Assembly: GCF_009759665.1 (NCBI RefSeq)
Contig: NZ_WQNE01000006.1
Coordinates: forward strand, 186,001 to 250,000
Source: Bradyrhizobium cajani
GTDB taxonomy: Bacteria > Pseudomonadota > Alphaproteobacteria > Rhizobiales > Xanthobacteraceae
Direction of reading: 5' to 3'
Length of the DNA: 64,000 bases
Of this stretch, positions 10,591 through 19,381 are shown in pieces. The translations under genes and the position numbers were made by a program. Positions within the stretch are counted from its first letter, which is position 1. Each line of letters begins with the position of its first letter. The notes under the pieces were generated by a model. It was not told the DNA's origin. It was given only the letters and a program-made list of their open reading frames with translations, and searched no databases.

Positions 10591-11418
10591 ATGACCGATC
10601 GCGTGCACGCCATCCTCGAAGTGCTTGACTGCTCTCAAGATAGAGCTGTCAGGCAGCTGCCTGGCCCACGACCGGAGCCTGTTCGTCCTCTTCCGGTGCA
10701 TCCTGCAAAACGGCCCTTTGTGAAGAACGTAATCTTGGCGCGTCTTTCTATCCAAGAGCTTGCGGCAATAGGGGAGTGTCTCGAGCCGGTCGTCTTGAAA
10801 GAACGGATGGTTCTGCAAGAGCCAAAAAGGCCGGTGGAGCACGTCTATTTTGTAGAGAGCGGCCTCGTCTCGCTCCGAGTTGTTGCCGCGGGAAGTATGC
10901 TCGAAACGGCAGTCATAGGCTATCGGGGCGTGGTCGGCACCTCCTTCTTGTGGGGAGGACATCTTTCAACGCATCAATCTATCGTCGTCTTTCCGGGAAG
11001 CGCGCACAGAATTCGTATCGAGGATCTTCGTCGGATCATGAAAGTGCATCCCGAGATCAGAGACCATCTGTTCGAGTACGTGCAAGCGCTGACATTTCAG
11101 TGCGTCCAGACAGGATTGTGCGGAGTTCGGCACCATCGTGAACAGCGCCTCGCGAGCTGGATTTGCCTAGCTGGTGAAGCGATTGACTCCCCCGTGCTGC
11201 CAGTCACCCACGATTACCTGTCCTCGGTGCTGGGACTGCGCCGCGCTGGGGTGACCGAAACCTTGATCCGCTTCGAGGAGCAAGGTTTGATTCGCAAGAT
11301 GCGGGGCGTCTTGCAGATCGATGAACACAAATTGCTCGAAGAGAAAGCATGCTGTTGCTACAAGCTCGTCTCAGCTGCCTATGCCTCCTTATCAGTCCAC
11401 ACTCTCGGCGAAGAATAG
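10591..11418 (+). CDS. Crp/Fnr-family transcriptional regulator
   Basis: The product has 275 residues. A cyclic-nucleotide-binding-type beta roll spans about residues 40-160 (VVLKERMVLQEP, then HVYFVESGLVSLRV). The long dimerisation helix is followed by a C-terminal winged helix with LPVTHDYLSSVLGLRRAGVT as its recognition motif (about residues 205-225). There is no N-terminal cysteine cluster of the oxygen-sensing FNR kind, and the CCCYK near the C-terminus is not placed like one. It therefore belongs to the broad group of short Crp-like regulators frequent in rhizobia whose ligand is unknown. It is transcribed alone. The ATG has a good purine-rich Shine-Dalgarno. Confidence 0.85.
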   Translation: MTDRVHAILEVLDCSQDRAVRQLPGPRPEPVRPLPVHPAKRPFVKNVILARLSIQELAAIGECLEPVVLKERMVLQEPKRPVEHVYFVESGLVSLRVVAAGSMLETAVIGYRGVVGTSFLWGGHLSTHQSIVVFPGSAHRIRIEDLRRIMKVHPEIRDHLFEYVQALTFQCVQTGLCGVRHHREQRLASWICLAGEAIDSPVLPVTHDYLSSVLGLRRAGVTETLIRFEEQGLIRKMRGVLQIDEHKLLEEKACCCYKLVSAAYASLSVHTLGEE

Positions 11419-11954
11419 ACGAGCTAGCAACTCGCGACTGGCGTTCTGTGTGTCTCTGGGTGCTTGTGATCGCGAAGTTGAGACAATTCGCCCGAGAAAG
11501 GTCACCCCGTCACCAATCAATCGTTCCCCTTGCGCCCTGTAGCTGGCGGTGGGTAGCCGATCGTCGGCGATACCTGGGGCTGGTCAGCTTGCGGTTGTCG
11601 CAACGCTAACGCGTCGCCCGCTGCGCGATGCGTCCGGCCATTAGCGGGCACGCAGGACGACCGTCCCGCGCGCGGACGCAGAGGCTGTCGGCGAGCGCGG
11701 CCGGAAGATGAAACACCCGTCAAGGTTGAGAGAAATGCAAGATCCTGCTGCCTTAGCCCCAACGAGTTCGGCCGCTGCCGACCACCCGAGGGCTGTCGTA
11801 TCTTGTATATTGATCATGATATTTTACACGGCGCAGCCCCTCCAGCCAGCTTCGTCAATTGGTGCGCGGCGCATGGATGATGTCCCTTCTGAAGATTGCC
11901 AGCAGTCAAGGGCAATGCCCGGCGTAATCTCACGCTCGGAATTCTGATTGTGGC
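11419..11954. other. intergenic region between convergent genes
   Basis: These 536 bases lie between the Crp/Fnr gene and the end of the minus-strand ubiquitin-like operon. Only short shadow frames are present. GC-rich self-complementary stretches near 11600-11700 could terminate transcription, but I cannot fix a hairpin with a T-tract. Confidence 0.35.
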
Positions 11955-12479
11955 CTACGCCAGCGCGAACCAATCCCTCTGCTTACCAGATCCACAAATA
12001 GCCAATTTGCGTCGCACGAGCATCTGCCCTGCCCTTGAGACTTCCCATGTAATCTCATCGAGGTCAGCAGCGATCTCCTCGGCGCTACGCAGTTCGCGTC
12101 TTCGCAACGACTTCAGAACGCGCCGCCCGAGCGCGACGATGTCGAAGTTCGGCTCGACGTTACCTTCTTCAAAGCGGTCACACCACAGGAGCTGCCCGCG
12201 CCAGATTATAAAATGACTACCGCATCCTCCGTCTCGCCAAACCGACGGATAGAGGGTCGGCTTGTCGGTCCGCGTATCCAGTCTCCAAGACTTTCCTACG
12301 CGTGGATCGAGATTGACGACGAGCGTTTCGCCGCATCCGTCGGGACAGCGCATCAGGACCGAGCGCAGCGCGCCTCGTTGGATGACCACCACATCGCCGG
12401 GAGCGGCAAGCATCTTTTCTCCCTCATCTCGGTATTCCGCAAAACCGAGCAGGTTCACCTTCCTCGCAACCATGCTCAT
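11955..12479 (-). CDS. DUF6527 / BubE-like putative deubiquitinase of Ubl operon 1
   Basis: The product has 174 residues and is the last gene of Ubl operon 1. The DUF6527 signature is visible: CPDGCG (Cys45, Cys49), VVNLDPR, then YPSVWRDGGCGSHFII (residues 77-92, with Ser79, Cys86, Ser88, His89). A basic helical tail (about 120-174) follows. DUF6527 proteins occur with bacterial ubiquitin-like (Bub) systems, where they have been described as peptidases that remove the tag; the paired Cys-Cys-Cys-His residues suggest zinc binding or a structural role. The start at 12479 overlaps the kinase stop (ATGA); a second ATG at 12473 is possible. The signature is shared with the gene at 30916-31437, which supports a common role. 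Confidence 0.75.
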   Translation of the reverse strand: MSMVARKVNLLGFAEYRDEGEKMLAAPGDVVVIQRGALRSVLMRCPDGCGETLVVNLDPRVGKSWRLDTRTDKPTLYPSVWRDGGCGSHFIIWRGQLLWCDRFEEGNVEPNFDIVALGRRVLKSLRRRELRSAEEIAADLDEITWEVSRAGQMLVRRKLAICGSGKQRDWFALA

Positions 12480-13951
12480 GTCTTCCTCGCCGCCAGCTCG
12501 CGCGCCAATTGGGCCGCGACGGCGTATCCTTTTGTACGCCTAAAGCGGTCCGCAGCAGGACCGTCATCCCATCGACAGCGCCTGAGGAGTTGCACGGCGA
12601 CCGCAGCCTGATATTCAGTGGAACACGATTGTATTGCGATTCCCATCCGCCTGAGCTGTCGGACCACGCTGGACATCCAGCAGAACTTGCTGGTCGGATC
12701 ACAAGGCCCGGGGGGATGCAAGAACGATGCCGGTGCGTAAAGACGATCAATCTCAGCCGCCCAAATGGCGTCTTCATATACCCAAGGGTTGCACTCCGGT
12801 GGCATTTGAAAGGCAAGCCAGGTCTCCAACCCCGCAAGATCCACCGTCAGGGGAGCGGAGCGGACAACCGACGCCAGGTCAATAACAATCGCATGGTCGT
12901 TGCGCACGCGCACGTTTTCCCCATGGAGATCGCCATGCGTCGGCGCACTGCGGTAGCGCTGGCGCAGTTTGCCTAACTGATCAAGAATGATCTCCGGGGT
13001 CGCCGTGATACCAAAGTGAAATGCATCTTCAACATACCGCGACTTCAGCTTGCAAGGACGCAGTATCTCGGCGTCGATCGTAGCTTGGACTACTGAGCCC
13101 TCGTCCGGATCCTTGCCGTATGCTTGATCACGCCAGCCGCCAAGAGTCTCTTCGATCAGCGACGTCACGGCCCGAGCCGCCAGATTTCGGCGCGCCAAAT
13201 TCCATAAGGATTCGGATCGGTCGACGAAACTTCCAACCAACAGACCGCGTTCCGCACCGAATACCGGATCGTGAATATTCGGTCTCAGGCCCAAAGGAAT
13301 ATATCTATCGGCGTATTCGCGGTAGTTCCGGTATTCTTGCTCGATCTTGTCGCGTCGATCCAGTTTGGCGAAATCGGGCTGCGGCCATGCTCCAGCATTG
13401 GACGTATGAACGGTCATGTGAACGGCGAAGACGCGAGCTTGCGACAGCCCACCCGTGAGTTCCTCCAGCACAATCCGACTGCAGTGCGCGAATGCACGCT
13501 TAAAGAGTATCTTGTCGACTTCGCGCAAGGGTTCGCGGTCTCCCGCGACTTCGATCTTGCGGTCTGCGCGCGGCCTCTGACCGGCGTCGTGCCTTGCGAT
13601 CTTCTCTGCTAAGGAATGCGACGGCATATCTGTGCGGACCGCGACCCCGGCGATATTCAGGACTGATTTCGCCGACGCCTGCACGCGCCCCATGGTCTCG
13701 TCATCGTCCGCAATAAGATCGACGCGCAAACCGCTGTCGATTAGGGTTCTCACATGGGCGTCGGCGGTCCTCACTACGTCTTCCGGCATGTCGGAGCCGA
13801 ACTGAAACACAGCGGCGCAGGCTTTTGAGGTATCCACGCCATCCGCGGAGGCGCAGCACAGCAGGTGCAGGTTCCGTTGCACGAACTCCCGCTGGATTTC
13901 GGGCGGCGGTGGCGTACCGAACCACAGCACTTCGGGTCGCGCCTTAGCCAT
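12476..13951 (-). CDS. APH/choline-kinase-like protein of Ubl operon 1
   Basis: The product has 491 residues. The N-terminal ~140 residues are a separate domain without a motif I know. A kinase-like fold follows: a glycine-rich loop LTGGLSQARVF (166-176), a catalytic loop HGDLHGEN (339-346) and a metal-binding VIDLA (Asp358), the order and spacing of aminoglycoside phosphotransferases. It could phosphorylate a small molecule or protein, or bind nucleotide as a regulator. The ATG at 13951 overlaps the end of the E1 gene by 8 bases, and its stop overlaps the DUF6527 start, so it is translated as part of the operon. The paralogue at 29216-30919 keeps the same motifs in the same position. I do not know a characterised homologue. 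Confidence 0.72.
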   Translation of the reverse strand: MAKARPEVLWFGTPPPPEIQREFVQRNLHLLCCASADGVDTSKACAAVFQFGSDMPEDVVRTADAHVRTLIDSGLRVDLIADDDETMGRVQASAKSVLNIAGVAVRTDMPSHSLAEKIARHDAGQRPRADRKIEVAGDREPLREVDKILFKRAFAHCSRIVLEELTGGLSQARVFAVHMTVHTSNAGAWPQPDFAKLDRRDKIEQEYRNYREYADRYIPLGLRPNIHDPVFGAERGLLVGSFVDRSESLWNLARRNLAARAVTSLIEETLGGWRDQAYGKDPDEGSVVQATIDAEILRPCKLKSRYVEDAFHFGITATPEIILDQLGKLRQRYRSAPTHGDLHGENVRVRNDHAIVIDLASVVRSAPLTVDLAGLETWLAFQMPPECNPWVYEDAIWAAEIDRLYAPASFLHPPGPCDPTSKFCWMSSVVRQLRRMGIAIQSCSTEYQAAVAVQLLRRCRWDDGPAADRFRRTKGYAVAAQLARELAARKT

Positions 13952-15284
13952 TGTTCGCCCTCGGCCGGACCGGAAGAGGCCACGAGGGCCCTTTGGCGAG
14001 AGCGCCGCGACGCGAACAGACGACGCAATCCTCGACTCTTCTCGCCTGCGTCGGTCGCACCGCGCCTCTGACACCCTCATAAAGCTGGAAGCGAGCCTGG
14101 CCGGGCATCGAGGTCACGGCAGCCATGAACATGGTGGCCGCCAGCGACGCCATCGTCGTGTTGATTGACATGACGGCCGGTTGAGGCTCGCAGTCCCCCA
14201 CCAGATAGGGATCGGACGCACGGCGTTCCGGACTCATCATCTCGCGTCGGATCTGATTTCCGTCTAGCGCGCCTGTACATGTCAGACATGGCAACTCAGG
14301 AGCCAACATCTGCACACGCCCGCTGATGTGGGTGACTGAACCCTCCCGGACGGTAATGCTCGTGCCCATATCGATTGTGGGCACCAGGTATTGGTAGGCA
14401 ACCTGGCAGACCACTGCTCTGCTCGCATGGGAATCAGTGCAGAGGAAGACGAAGTCGAGACCGACAAGCTCCGCCGCGATGTTCGCATCGACTACATCGG
14501 CTCTCAGTCCCCGCACCCGCGAGGTCGACGAGCACGCGAGTATCTCCCTTTCCGCGACAGCGATCTTGCTCGTGCCCACGTCACTGGGACCAGCTCCGGC
14601 CAAGCGGTTGAGGTTCGTGGTTTCGACCACGTCAGGATCGATCAGCACGAAATCGCGAACGCCAAGTCGAGTAAGCTGGTGGAGCAGCACTGACCCTGTA
14701 CCACCGACCCCGACGACACCCACCTTCAGTGACGAGATTACCCGCTGACCATCGGCACCGAAGGCGCGCACCTGCCGATCATATCGCACATCGCTGCCTT
14801 CGGTGGATTTGGCAGACGACACGAGGACTAGTCGCTCGCCGATCTGCCAGACCGGCACCTCCTGCGCCGTGCCGATCCGCCGGGCTCGGCAGCCCGCCTG
14901 ACTTAATACGAGCGCCAGGTGTTCGCCTTTAGGCACCCGGCGACGCAGATAGCCCGCCAATGCGACCTCGCCCCTGTCGTCGACTGCGGAGAATCGCGGC
15001 TGGCTCTGTTCGAACGGATGGGTATGCACCAACACGACGCTTCGTCCCAGCGCGCGGGCACGGTTGGCGACTTCGACAATGAATGCAGGTCGAAGCGTTG
15101 CCGACACCTCATCGCGATGCTCGTAAGCCGAATGGGCGACGCTCTCTACATCGTCCACCAACCATGTGTCGGTGCGCGGATCGTGCACCGAATAGGCTAC
15201 CCCGCAGCTCTCGAGTGGCGCTGAGGCCAGCAGGTCGGCCGAGGCCTTGCGATACGCCGGCCAGGCGAAACGCAGTCCGCTCAT
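13944..15284 (-). CDS. JAB (JAMM) peptidase-E1 fusion of Ubl operon 1
   Basis: The product has 446 residues and two enzyme domains. Residues 1-150 are a JAMM metallopeptidase: Glu25 in LESCGV, then HTHP (87-90), Ser99 and Asp102. Residues 165-430 are a ThiF/MoeB-like E1 that would adenylate the C-terminus of the Ubl: ATP loop GVGGTGS (192-198), Asp216 in LIDPD, NLNR, Cys282 in LCTDSHASR and zinc pairs CLTC (333-336) and CVVC (420-423). The JAMM spacing is one residue longer than the usual HxHPx7SxxD. The start at 15284 overlaps the E2 stop as ATGA. The fusion couples activation to tag trimming or removal, as in predicted bacterial Ubl operons. Confidence 0.88.
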   Translation of the reverse strand: MSGLRFAWPAYRKASADLLASAPLESCGVAYSVHDPRTDTWLVDDVESVAHSAYEHRDEVSATLRPAFIVEVANRARALGRSVVLVHTHPFEQSQPRFSAVDDRGEVALAGYLRRRVPKGEHLALVLSQAGCRARRIGTAQEVPVWQIGERLVLVSSAKSTEGSDVRYDRQVRAFGADGQRVISSLKVGVVGVGGTGSVLLHQLTRLGVRDFVLIDPDVVETTNLNRLAGAGPSDVGTSKIAVAEREILACSSTSRVRGLRADVVDANIAAELVGLDFVFLCTDSHASRAVVCQVAYQYLVPTIDMGTSITVREGSVTHISGRVQMLAPELPCLTCTGALDGNQIRREMMSPERRASDPYLVGDCEPQPAVMSINTTMASLAATMFMAAVTSMPGQARFQLYEGVRGAVRPTQARRVEDCVVCSRRGALAKGPSWPLPVRPRANNG

Positions 15285-15661
15285 TGCAGTCGCCTCAGGC
15301 GATCGGCGATGGCGTTCATCCAGCTTGAGAGCGTGTCGCGGTTGGGATTCCATGCTTGGACATGCCAAGAGAACCAGAGTCCAGGCTCCGCGGCCTCCGG
15401 GATCATGTTGTTGTTGCCGGCACTGCACGGCATGCGTCCACCCTCGAGCAACAGATCGTTGTCCGCCCAGAAGCAATCGGGTGCGGCAAAGGGGTAGCCG
15501 GTCGGAACCAGAAAACGGATCGAAGTCGCAGCCCTGCTCCAGCCGGGCGGCAGCGAGATCGAACCGATCGTCACCAGGATTGCGCCGCTCGGCAGTTCTT
15601 GCGTACGCACATCCGGCCAGCGCCGACGCAGATCCTCGATCTGGACTTCAGCGGCGCCCAT
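15281..15661 (-). CDS. E2/UBC-like conjugating protein of Ubl operon 1
   Basis: The product has 126 residues and matches the prokaryotic E2 family E pattern: GYPFAAPDCFW (residues 55-65) and WFSWHVQAWNPNRDT (96-110). Cys63 in PDCFW is the only cysteine shared with the second copy; Cys79 lies nearer to where a canonical E2 active-site Cys would fall but is absent in copy 2. It presumably receives the activated Ubl from the E1. Its ATG overlaps the Ubl stop (TGATG) and its stop overlaps the E1 start, so all are translationally coupled. The family assignment is good; catalytic residues are not certain. Confidence 0.78.
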   Translation of the reverse strand: MGAAEVQIEDLRRRWPDVRTQELPSGAILVTIGSISLPPGWSRAATSIRFLVPTGYPFAAPDCFWADNDLLLEGGRMPCSAGNNNMIPEAAEPGLWFSWHVQAWNPNRDTLSSWMNAIADRLRRLQ

Positions 15662-15918
15662 CAGCCGAAGTTCGCCTTCGGGGCCGACGAGAAGCGAAGC
15701 GGACCTTTGTCCTTGTCTAACGAGACCCGTTCGTCATCTCCGATAACGCGATCGGGATCGTTTCCGTGCCCTTCGAGAACGAGATCATGAGAGGAATCCC
15801 ACTCGGCAACGCGCGCCTTAATTTGCAGCCCTGTCAGTGCCGGCTGGTCGGTCTCGTACTTCTTGCCGCCGACAAAGAAGAAGTACGTCTCATGGTGTCC
15901 GTTCTGCTTGTCACTCAT
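15661..15918 (-). CDS. ubiquitin-like modifier (multiubiquitin-domain type) of Ubl operon 1
   Basis: The product has 85 residues with one beta-grasp-like domain: YFFFVGGKKYETDQPALTG (residues 12-30), a central helix QIKARVAEW, and a C-terminal strand ending in Asn-Phe-Gly. The chain ends directly on Gly85, so no trimming would be needed before adenylation. I chose the ATG at 15918 because AGGCG lies just before it and the alignment with the copy at 27237 begins there; the frame is open further upstream. It is the first gene of the operon and the presumed substrate of the E1 and E2 encoded next. It is related to the single-domain multiubiquitin family. Confidence 0.8.
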   Translation of the reverse strand: MSDKQNGHHETYFFFVGGKKYETDQPALTGLQIKARVAEWDSSHDLVLEGHGNDPDRVIGDDERVSLDKDKGPLRFSSAPKANFG

Positions 15919-17553
15919 CTGTTCGCCTCTATTATCTCGCATCCAGGCGCGGCTTCCCAGCCGGATATGCGAGTTCCCACAAATCACACAATGCGGGCTC
16001 CCGGCCCGCGTATAAGGCCGTTGTTATACGAACAGGATCGGTGATTTCCTTCGAAATGCGACTGATCGACGCCGAACGGCGCACGAGAGAGACTGAAGGG
16101 CACAGGATCCGCGCCCTTGCGGCGCCGGCCGGCGTCAGCTCTCATGGCGGGCGCGAATCGGACGCGGCGACGGTTTTCCCGACATCCAAGGCTACGCTGC
16201 CCGAGTGGCTTGCACCTGAAGCCGAAGAAACTGGGCCTACCTCCAAAACGCGCTGCGGCTAGAACGTTCACTTCCCCACAGTGCATGCATCTGTCCGCGT
16301 TCCCGGGCTCATTCGAAAGGCACGGCGCACCCGCGTCTGGAGAGGCGGCCTCGGTTGCAGCCCAAACTGGCGAAGCGGCAGCCGCATCCAAGGTCCAACG
16401 TCTTCGGTAGACATAGGACTGACGTTGCGCACCTCCGGAGAGGCGACTTTTCGACTACCGCAGAGATCGGGGTGTGGCGCGCGCACATGGCAAGAGTGTT
16501 TCGCATTCTTCCGATTGGACAAGGAAAGCGCGGGCCCGGATCAGCGGATTGAGAGCGTGATTGTTCTCCATGCGTAAAAACGGACTGCCAGCTCCTGCTC
16601 TGGACCGACACTCCATATGACTGTCTCGTTGGTTGCGAAGCTGACCTCCGCGAGCGCCGCGCCGGACTACCCGTCGTATGCAGCCGGCGCCGGTGATTTC
16701 GATCGTCAGAGACCGTGAACGGACGCAGCACTCGACGGCCGGCCAGCCCGATGCTTACCTCCGAAAGAGGGGTAAGCTTCTTTCAGGCTAGCGCTCACGG
16801 CCGCAGATTCAACGCGTGCACCGCCTTGATTGAGCAGAATTCCGGCTTCACAGAACGCTTGACGTGATGCGAGATTTACGTGTCGATCGACCAACTTAGC
16901 AAGCCGCGCCGTTTCGGAAAGCGGAGCGTGACAAGATCATCGTTCTGCCACCCAGTTTGCGCCGATGAGGATGCGGGACGGCGGAATCCCGCGAAGCACG
17001 CGAGTGACGGCAGTGGATCAGGGAACGAGCGTATCGTCACTCATCTTGCATACTAGCAGCTGTCGGAATCCGAAGGACAGACGCTTGCCCGACCGCGTAT
17101 CTCGCGACAGCGTTGCCGGCCGTAATCAACTATGCGCCGAAGGTGAACATCCTCGCTTCCGAATCAATGAAGACCTGCAAACAGCCGGAGTGGTGAGGAC
17201 GTATTAAAGCCCCCTAAGTATCGACCGCATCGCCTGGCCCCACACACGGTACTTTTCGCCGCTGGCGCGCTTGGACAGCGCATCGTCGCGGAATCTCTTT
17301 TCTCTTCTCAGATCTGATAGGAGAATTCCGTTCCCGTTTGAGCTAATCCTTCCAGGTTGATGAATACTTGCCACCAGCGAAGGCCACAGCCGACTGAGGG
17401 CCAATAGCCACACTTTGAAGTCGTAGATGCTGGTTGTCGAATGCCGCGATGTGAGTAGCACGAAAGCTCAACAATCGCTTTACGGTCCCTAGCCGGAGCC
17501 CTCCAAAATGGATTGTTCCACATGAATGTGGGCTGTCATCTCACCGAAAGGAC
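15919..17553. other. 1.6 kb without a recognisable gene
   Basis: Upstream of Ubl operon 1 I find no regulator gene, unlike operon 2. Frames at minus 15984-16391 and minus 16309-16731 have no recognisable features. The promoter of operon 1 must lie in the first few hundred bases. From about 17215 the sequence belongs to a segment repeated near 47935. Confidence 0.4.
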
Positions 17554-17784
17554 ATGATGATTCAGGTCCTCGCCTCCCATTCAAGTGACTGCGCTCCGCC
17601 GATTGTGTTCGTCGGTAAAAATCGGGCCGGCAACTGGGTTGCCCGTGAACAACAGGGCGCCTTTGGCGGGCTTTTTATCAACCGCGCTGAAGCTCTGAAA
17701 TACGCTCTATTCAAGAACGGACGCCATCCAGAGAGCATCATCGAAGTGACGCGTGAGATCGAGCTTGATATTGCCAGCCCGTGA
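17554..17784 (+). CDS. small conserved hypothetical protein
   Basis: The product has 76 residues with PPIVFVGKNRAGNWVAREQQ (about residues 15-34), then NRAEALKYALF and a terminal EVTREIEL. I do not recognise a family. It is soluble, with mixed alpha/beta character. It is likely real because a degraded copy with many matching residues lies at about 48281-48509, showing the pattern of a once-coding sequence, and the reading frame here has no disruption. It lies about 520 bases upstream of the PEP mutase, on the same strand. Confidence 0.5.
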   Translation: MMIQVLASHSSDCAPPIVFVGKNRAGNWVAREQQGAFGGLFINRAEALKYALFKNGRHPESIIEVTREIELDIASP

Positions 17785-18308
17785 ACTGCAGAACATAACA
17801 ATGTGATCGTTCTTCTGCACCTGCTACCCACTCGAAGCCGGGGGCACTCGTTCATCGTCGCAAGTCCAACTGCGGCCAGCCGATTTCTTCAGCGTGCCCA
17901 CTTCAAGCATTCAACTAGGCAGCCCAAAGGCTTTCTTGGCAGCCTGTGTCGGACGACAATCATTCGCCGATCATTGCTTCCGCCCGATGCGGGTTACATC
18001 GTAATACAGCTGAACATGAGCCGTCCTGAGTCGTTCCGTACGACGACACAAGAGGAGAGATCCAGGACGCGCCCGCGACCTTCCTATGTGGACCAGTTCA
18101 CAACGGAAAAGAGAGCGCAACTCAATGAATTCGTCGGTTCATCTGCATCTGTCTAATCTTGAGCTGGAATGCGTTCGCAGGCTTAACGCCATTTCATCCG
18201 CAGCGAGACGTCCATGATCTCACCTACCAGTTCTCTCAATTGATCAAGATGCCAGAAACGTGTCACGCTCGAAGTGGGATAACGTCGGCCCCGGAGCACG
18301 GATTTCGT

Positions 18309-19247
18309 ATGCAGGATCATTCACCATCTCTCCTCGCTGATGGGTATGAACAACCCCTCGATCTCACTCGAGCTGATACTCTGCGTGCTGAGGTTTGCTG
18401 CAGCAGCGCACTCTCCTTTCTCATGGAAGCGCACGACGGTCTGTCCGCCGCAATTGCCGAGCGAGCAGGTTTCAAGGGCCTGTGGGCTTCCGGTCTGTCG
18501 ATTGCCTGCTCTTTAGGTTACCGCGATGCAAACGAAGCATCGTGGAGCCATCTTGTCGACGCCGTTGAGCGGATCGTGGATTCAAGCCGACTTCCGGTCC
18601 TTGTCGACGGCGATGGCGGCTTCGGGAACTTCAACAATGCCCGCCTGCTCGCTCGCAAGCTCCGTGAGCGCGGCGCGGCGGGTGTTGCGCTGGAAGACAG
18701 CTGCTTTCCGAAGCTAAACTCGTTTGTTGGCGACCGTCACCCCCTCGCGGACGTTGACGAATTCTGTGGACGCTTGCGCGCCGTGAAGGACACAGTTGCG
18801 AACGAGCTCGTCCTTGTGGCCCGGATCGAAGCATTAATCGCCGGCCACGGAATGCACGAAGCAATCGCACGCGCTCACGCATACCAGGAAGCCGGAGCCG
18901 ATGCGATCCTGATTCACTCCCGAAGCAGCTCCGCAGACGAAATCCTTTCGTTCGCAGATGCTTGGCAGAACAGGTTGCCGGTCGTGATCGTTCCAACGAA
19001 ATACTATCGGACACCGACCTGCGAGTATCGTCGCGTCGACATCTCGACGGTCATTTGGGCCAATCACTCCATGCGAGCGGCGGCCGCCGCAATGCGTCGG
19101 GTCTGCGGCCGCATCTTCGCTGAAGAGAACGTTGCGGCCATCGAGCCGGATATCATCCCCCTCGAAGATCTGTTTGAACTGTTCAGCTACGATGAACTCG
19201 CCGAGGCTGAAGCGCGGTACCTCCAGCCTAACAAACTGCAGCATTAG
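18309..19247 (+). CDS. phosphoenolpyruvate phosphomutase (phosphonate biosynthesis)
   Basis: The product has 312 residues from the ATG at 18309; in-frame starts at 18249 or 18159 are possible. It belongs to the PEP mutase/isocitrate lyase superfamily. PEP mutase residues are present: WAS (Trp59, Ser61), Asp73, DGD (Asp100, Asp102), Glu129, Lys135-x-Asn137-Ser138 in EDSCFPKLNS, Arg172 and His203. The usual EDK has Ser in place of Lys, but the gating-loop Lys-x-Asn-Ser is kept. The enzyme turns PEP into phosphonopyruvate, the entry step to C-P compounds. A nucleotidyltransferase and CDP-alcohol phosphotransferase follow on the same strand, which supports a biosynthetic role. A pseudogene copy lies at 50330-51164. 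Confidence 0.82.
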   Translation: MQDHSPSLLADGYEQPLDLTRADTLRAEVCCSSALSFLMEAHDGLSAAIAERAGFKGLWASGLSIACSLGYRDANEASWSHLVDAVERIVDSSRLPVLVDGDGGFGNFNNARLLARKLRERGAAGVALEDSCFPKLNSFVGDRHPLADVDEFCGRLRAVKDTVANELVLVARIEALIAGHGMHEAIARAHAYQEAGADAILIHSRSSSADEILSFADAWQNRLPVVIVPTKYYRTPTCEYRRVDISTVIWANHSMRAAAAAMRRVCGRIFAEENVAAIEPDIIPLEDLFELFSYDELAEAEARYLQPNKLQH

Positions 19248-19381
19248 GGTCATTCACGGTCCAAGTCAGGCGGTTTAGGCCCACAATGGCTACGCTTGCT
19301 GCTCTAACTACTGCCAGATGTGCGTCGAATAGACTGACGCTTTGGACGAACCACCTATACCTCGGCGGCTGCCGCGATCAA

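Larger units (their letters stand above)
17215..19247 (+). repeat. segmental duplication D1, intact copy
   Basis: This segment resembles 47935-51164 along its length: the flank at 17215-17530, the small gene at 17554, the leader before the PEP mutase (GCGTTCGCAGGCTTAACGCC at 18171-18190 and a near copy at about 48868) and the PEP mutase itself. This copy keeps its genes open. The other is broken by frameshifts and by about 1.4 kb of inserted sequence. Confidence 0.65.

Noticed and set aside
15984..16391. Minus-strand frame upstream of Ubl operon 1, considered as a zinc-finger-like regulator because of a Cys-x-x-Cys
   Set aside because: A single CMHC motif and Arg-rich composition are typical of a GC-rich shadow frame; no wHTH or WYL features.
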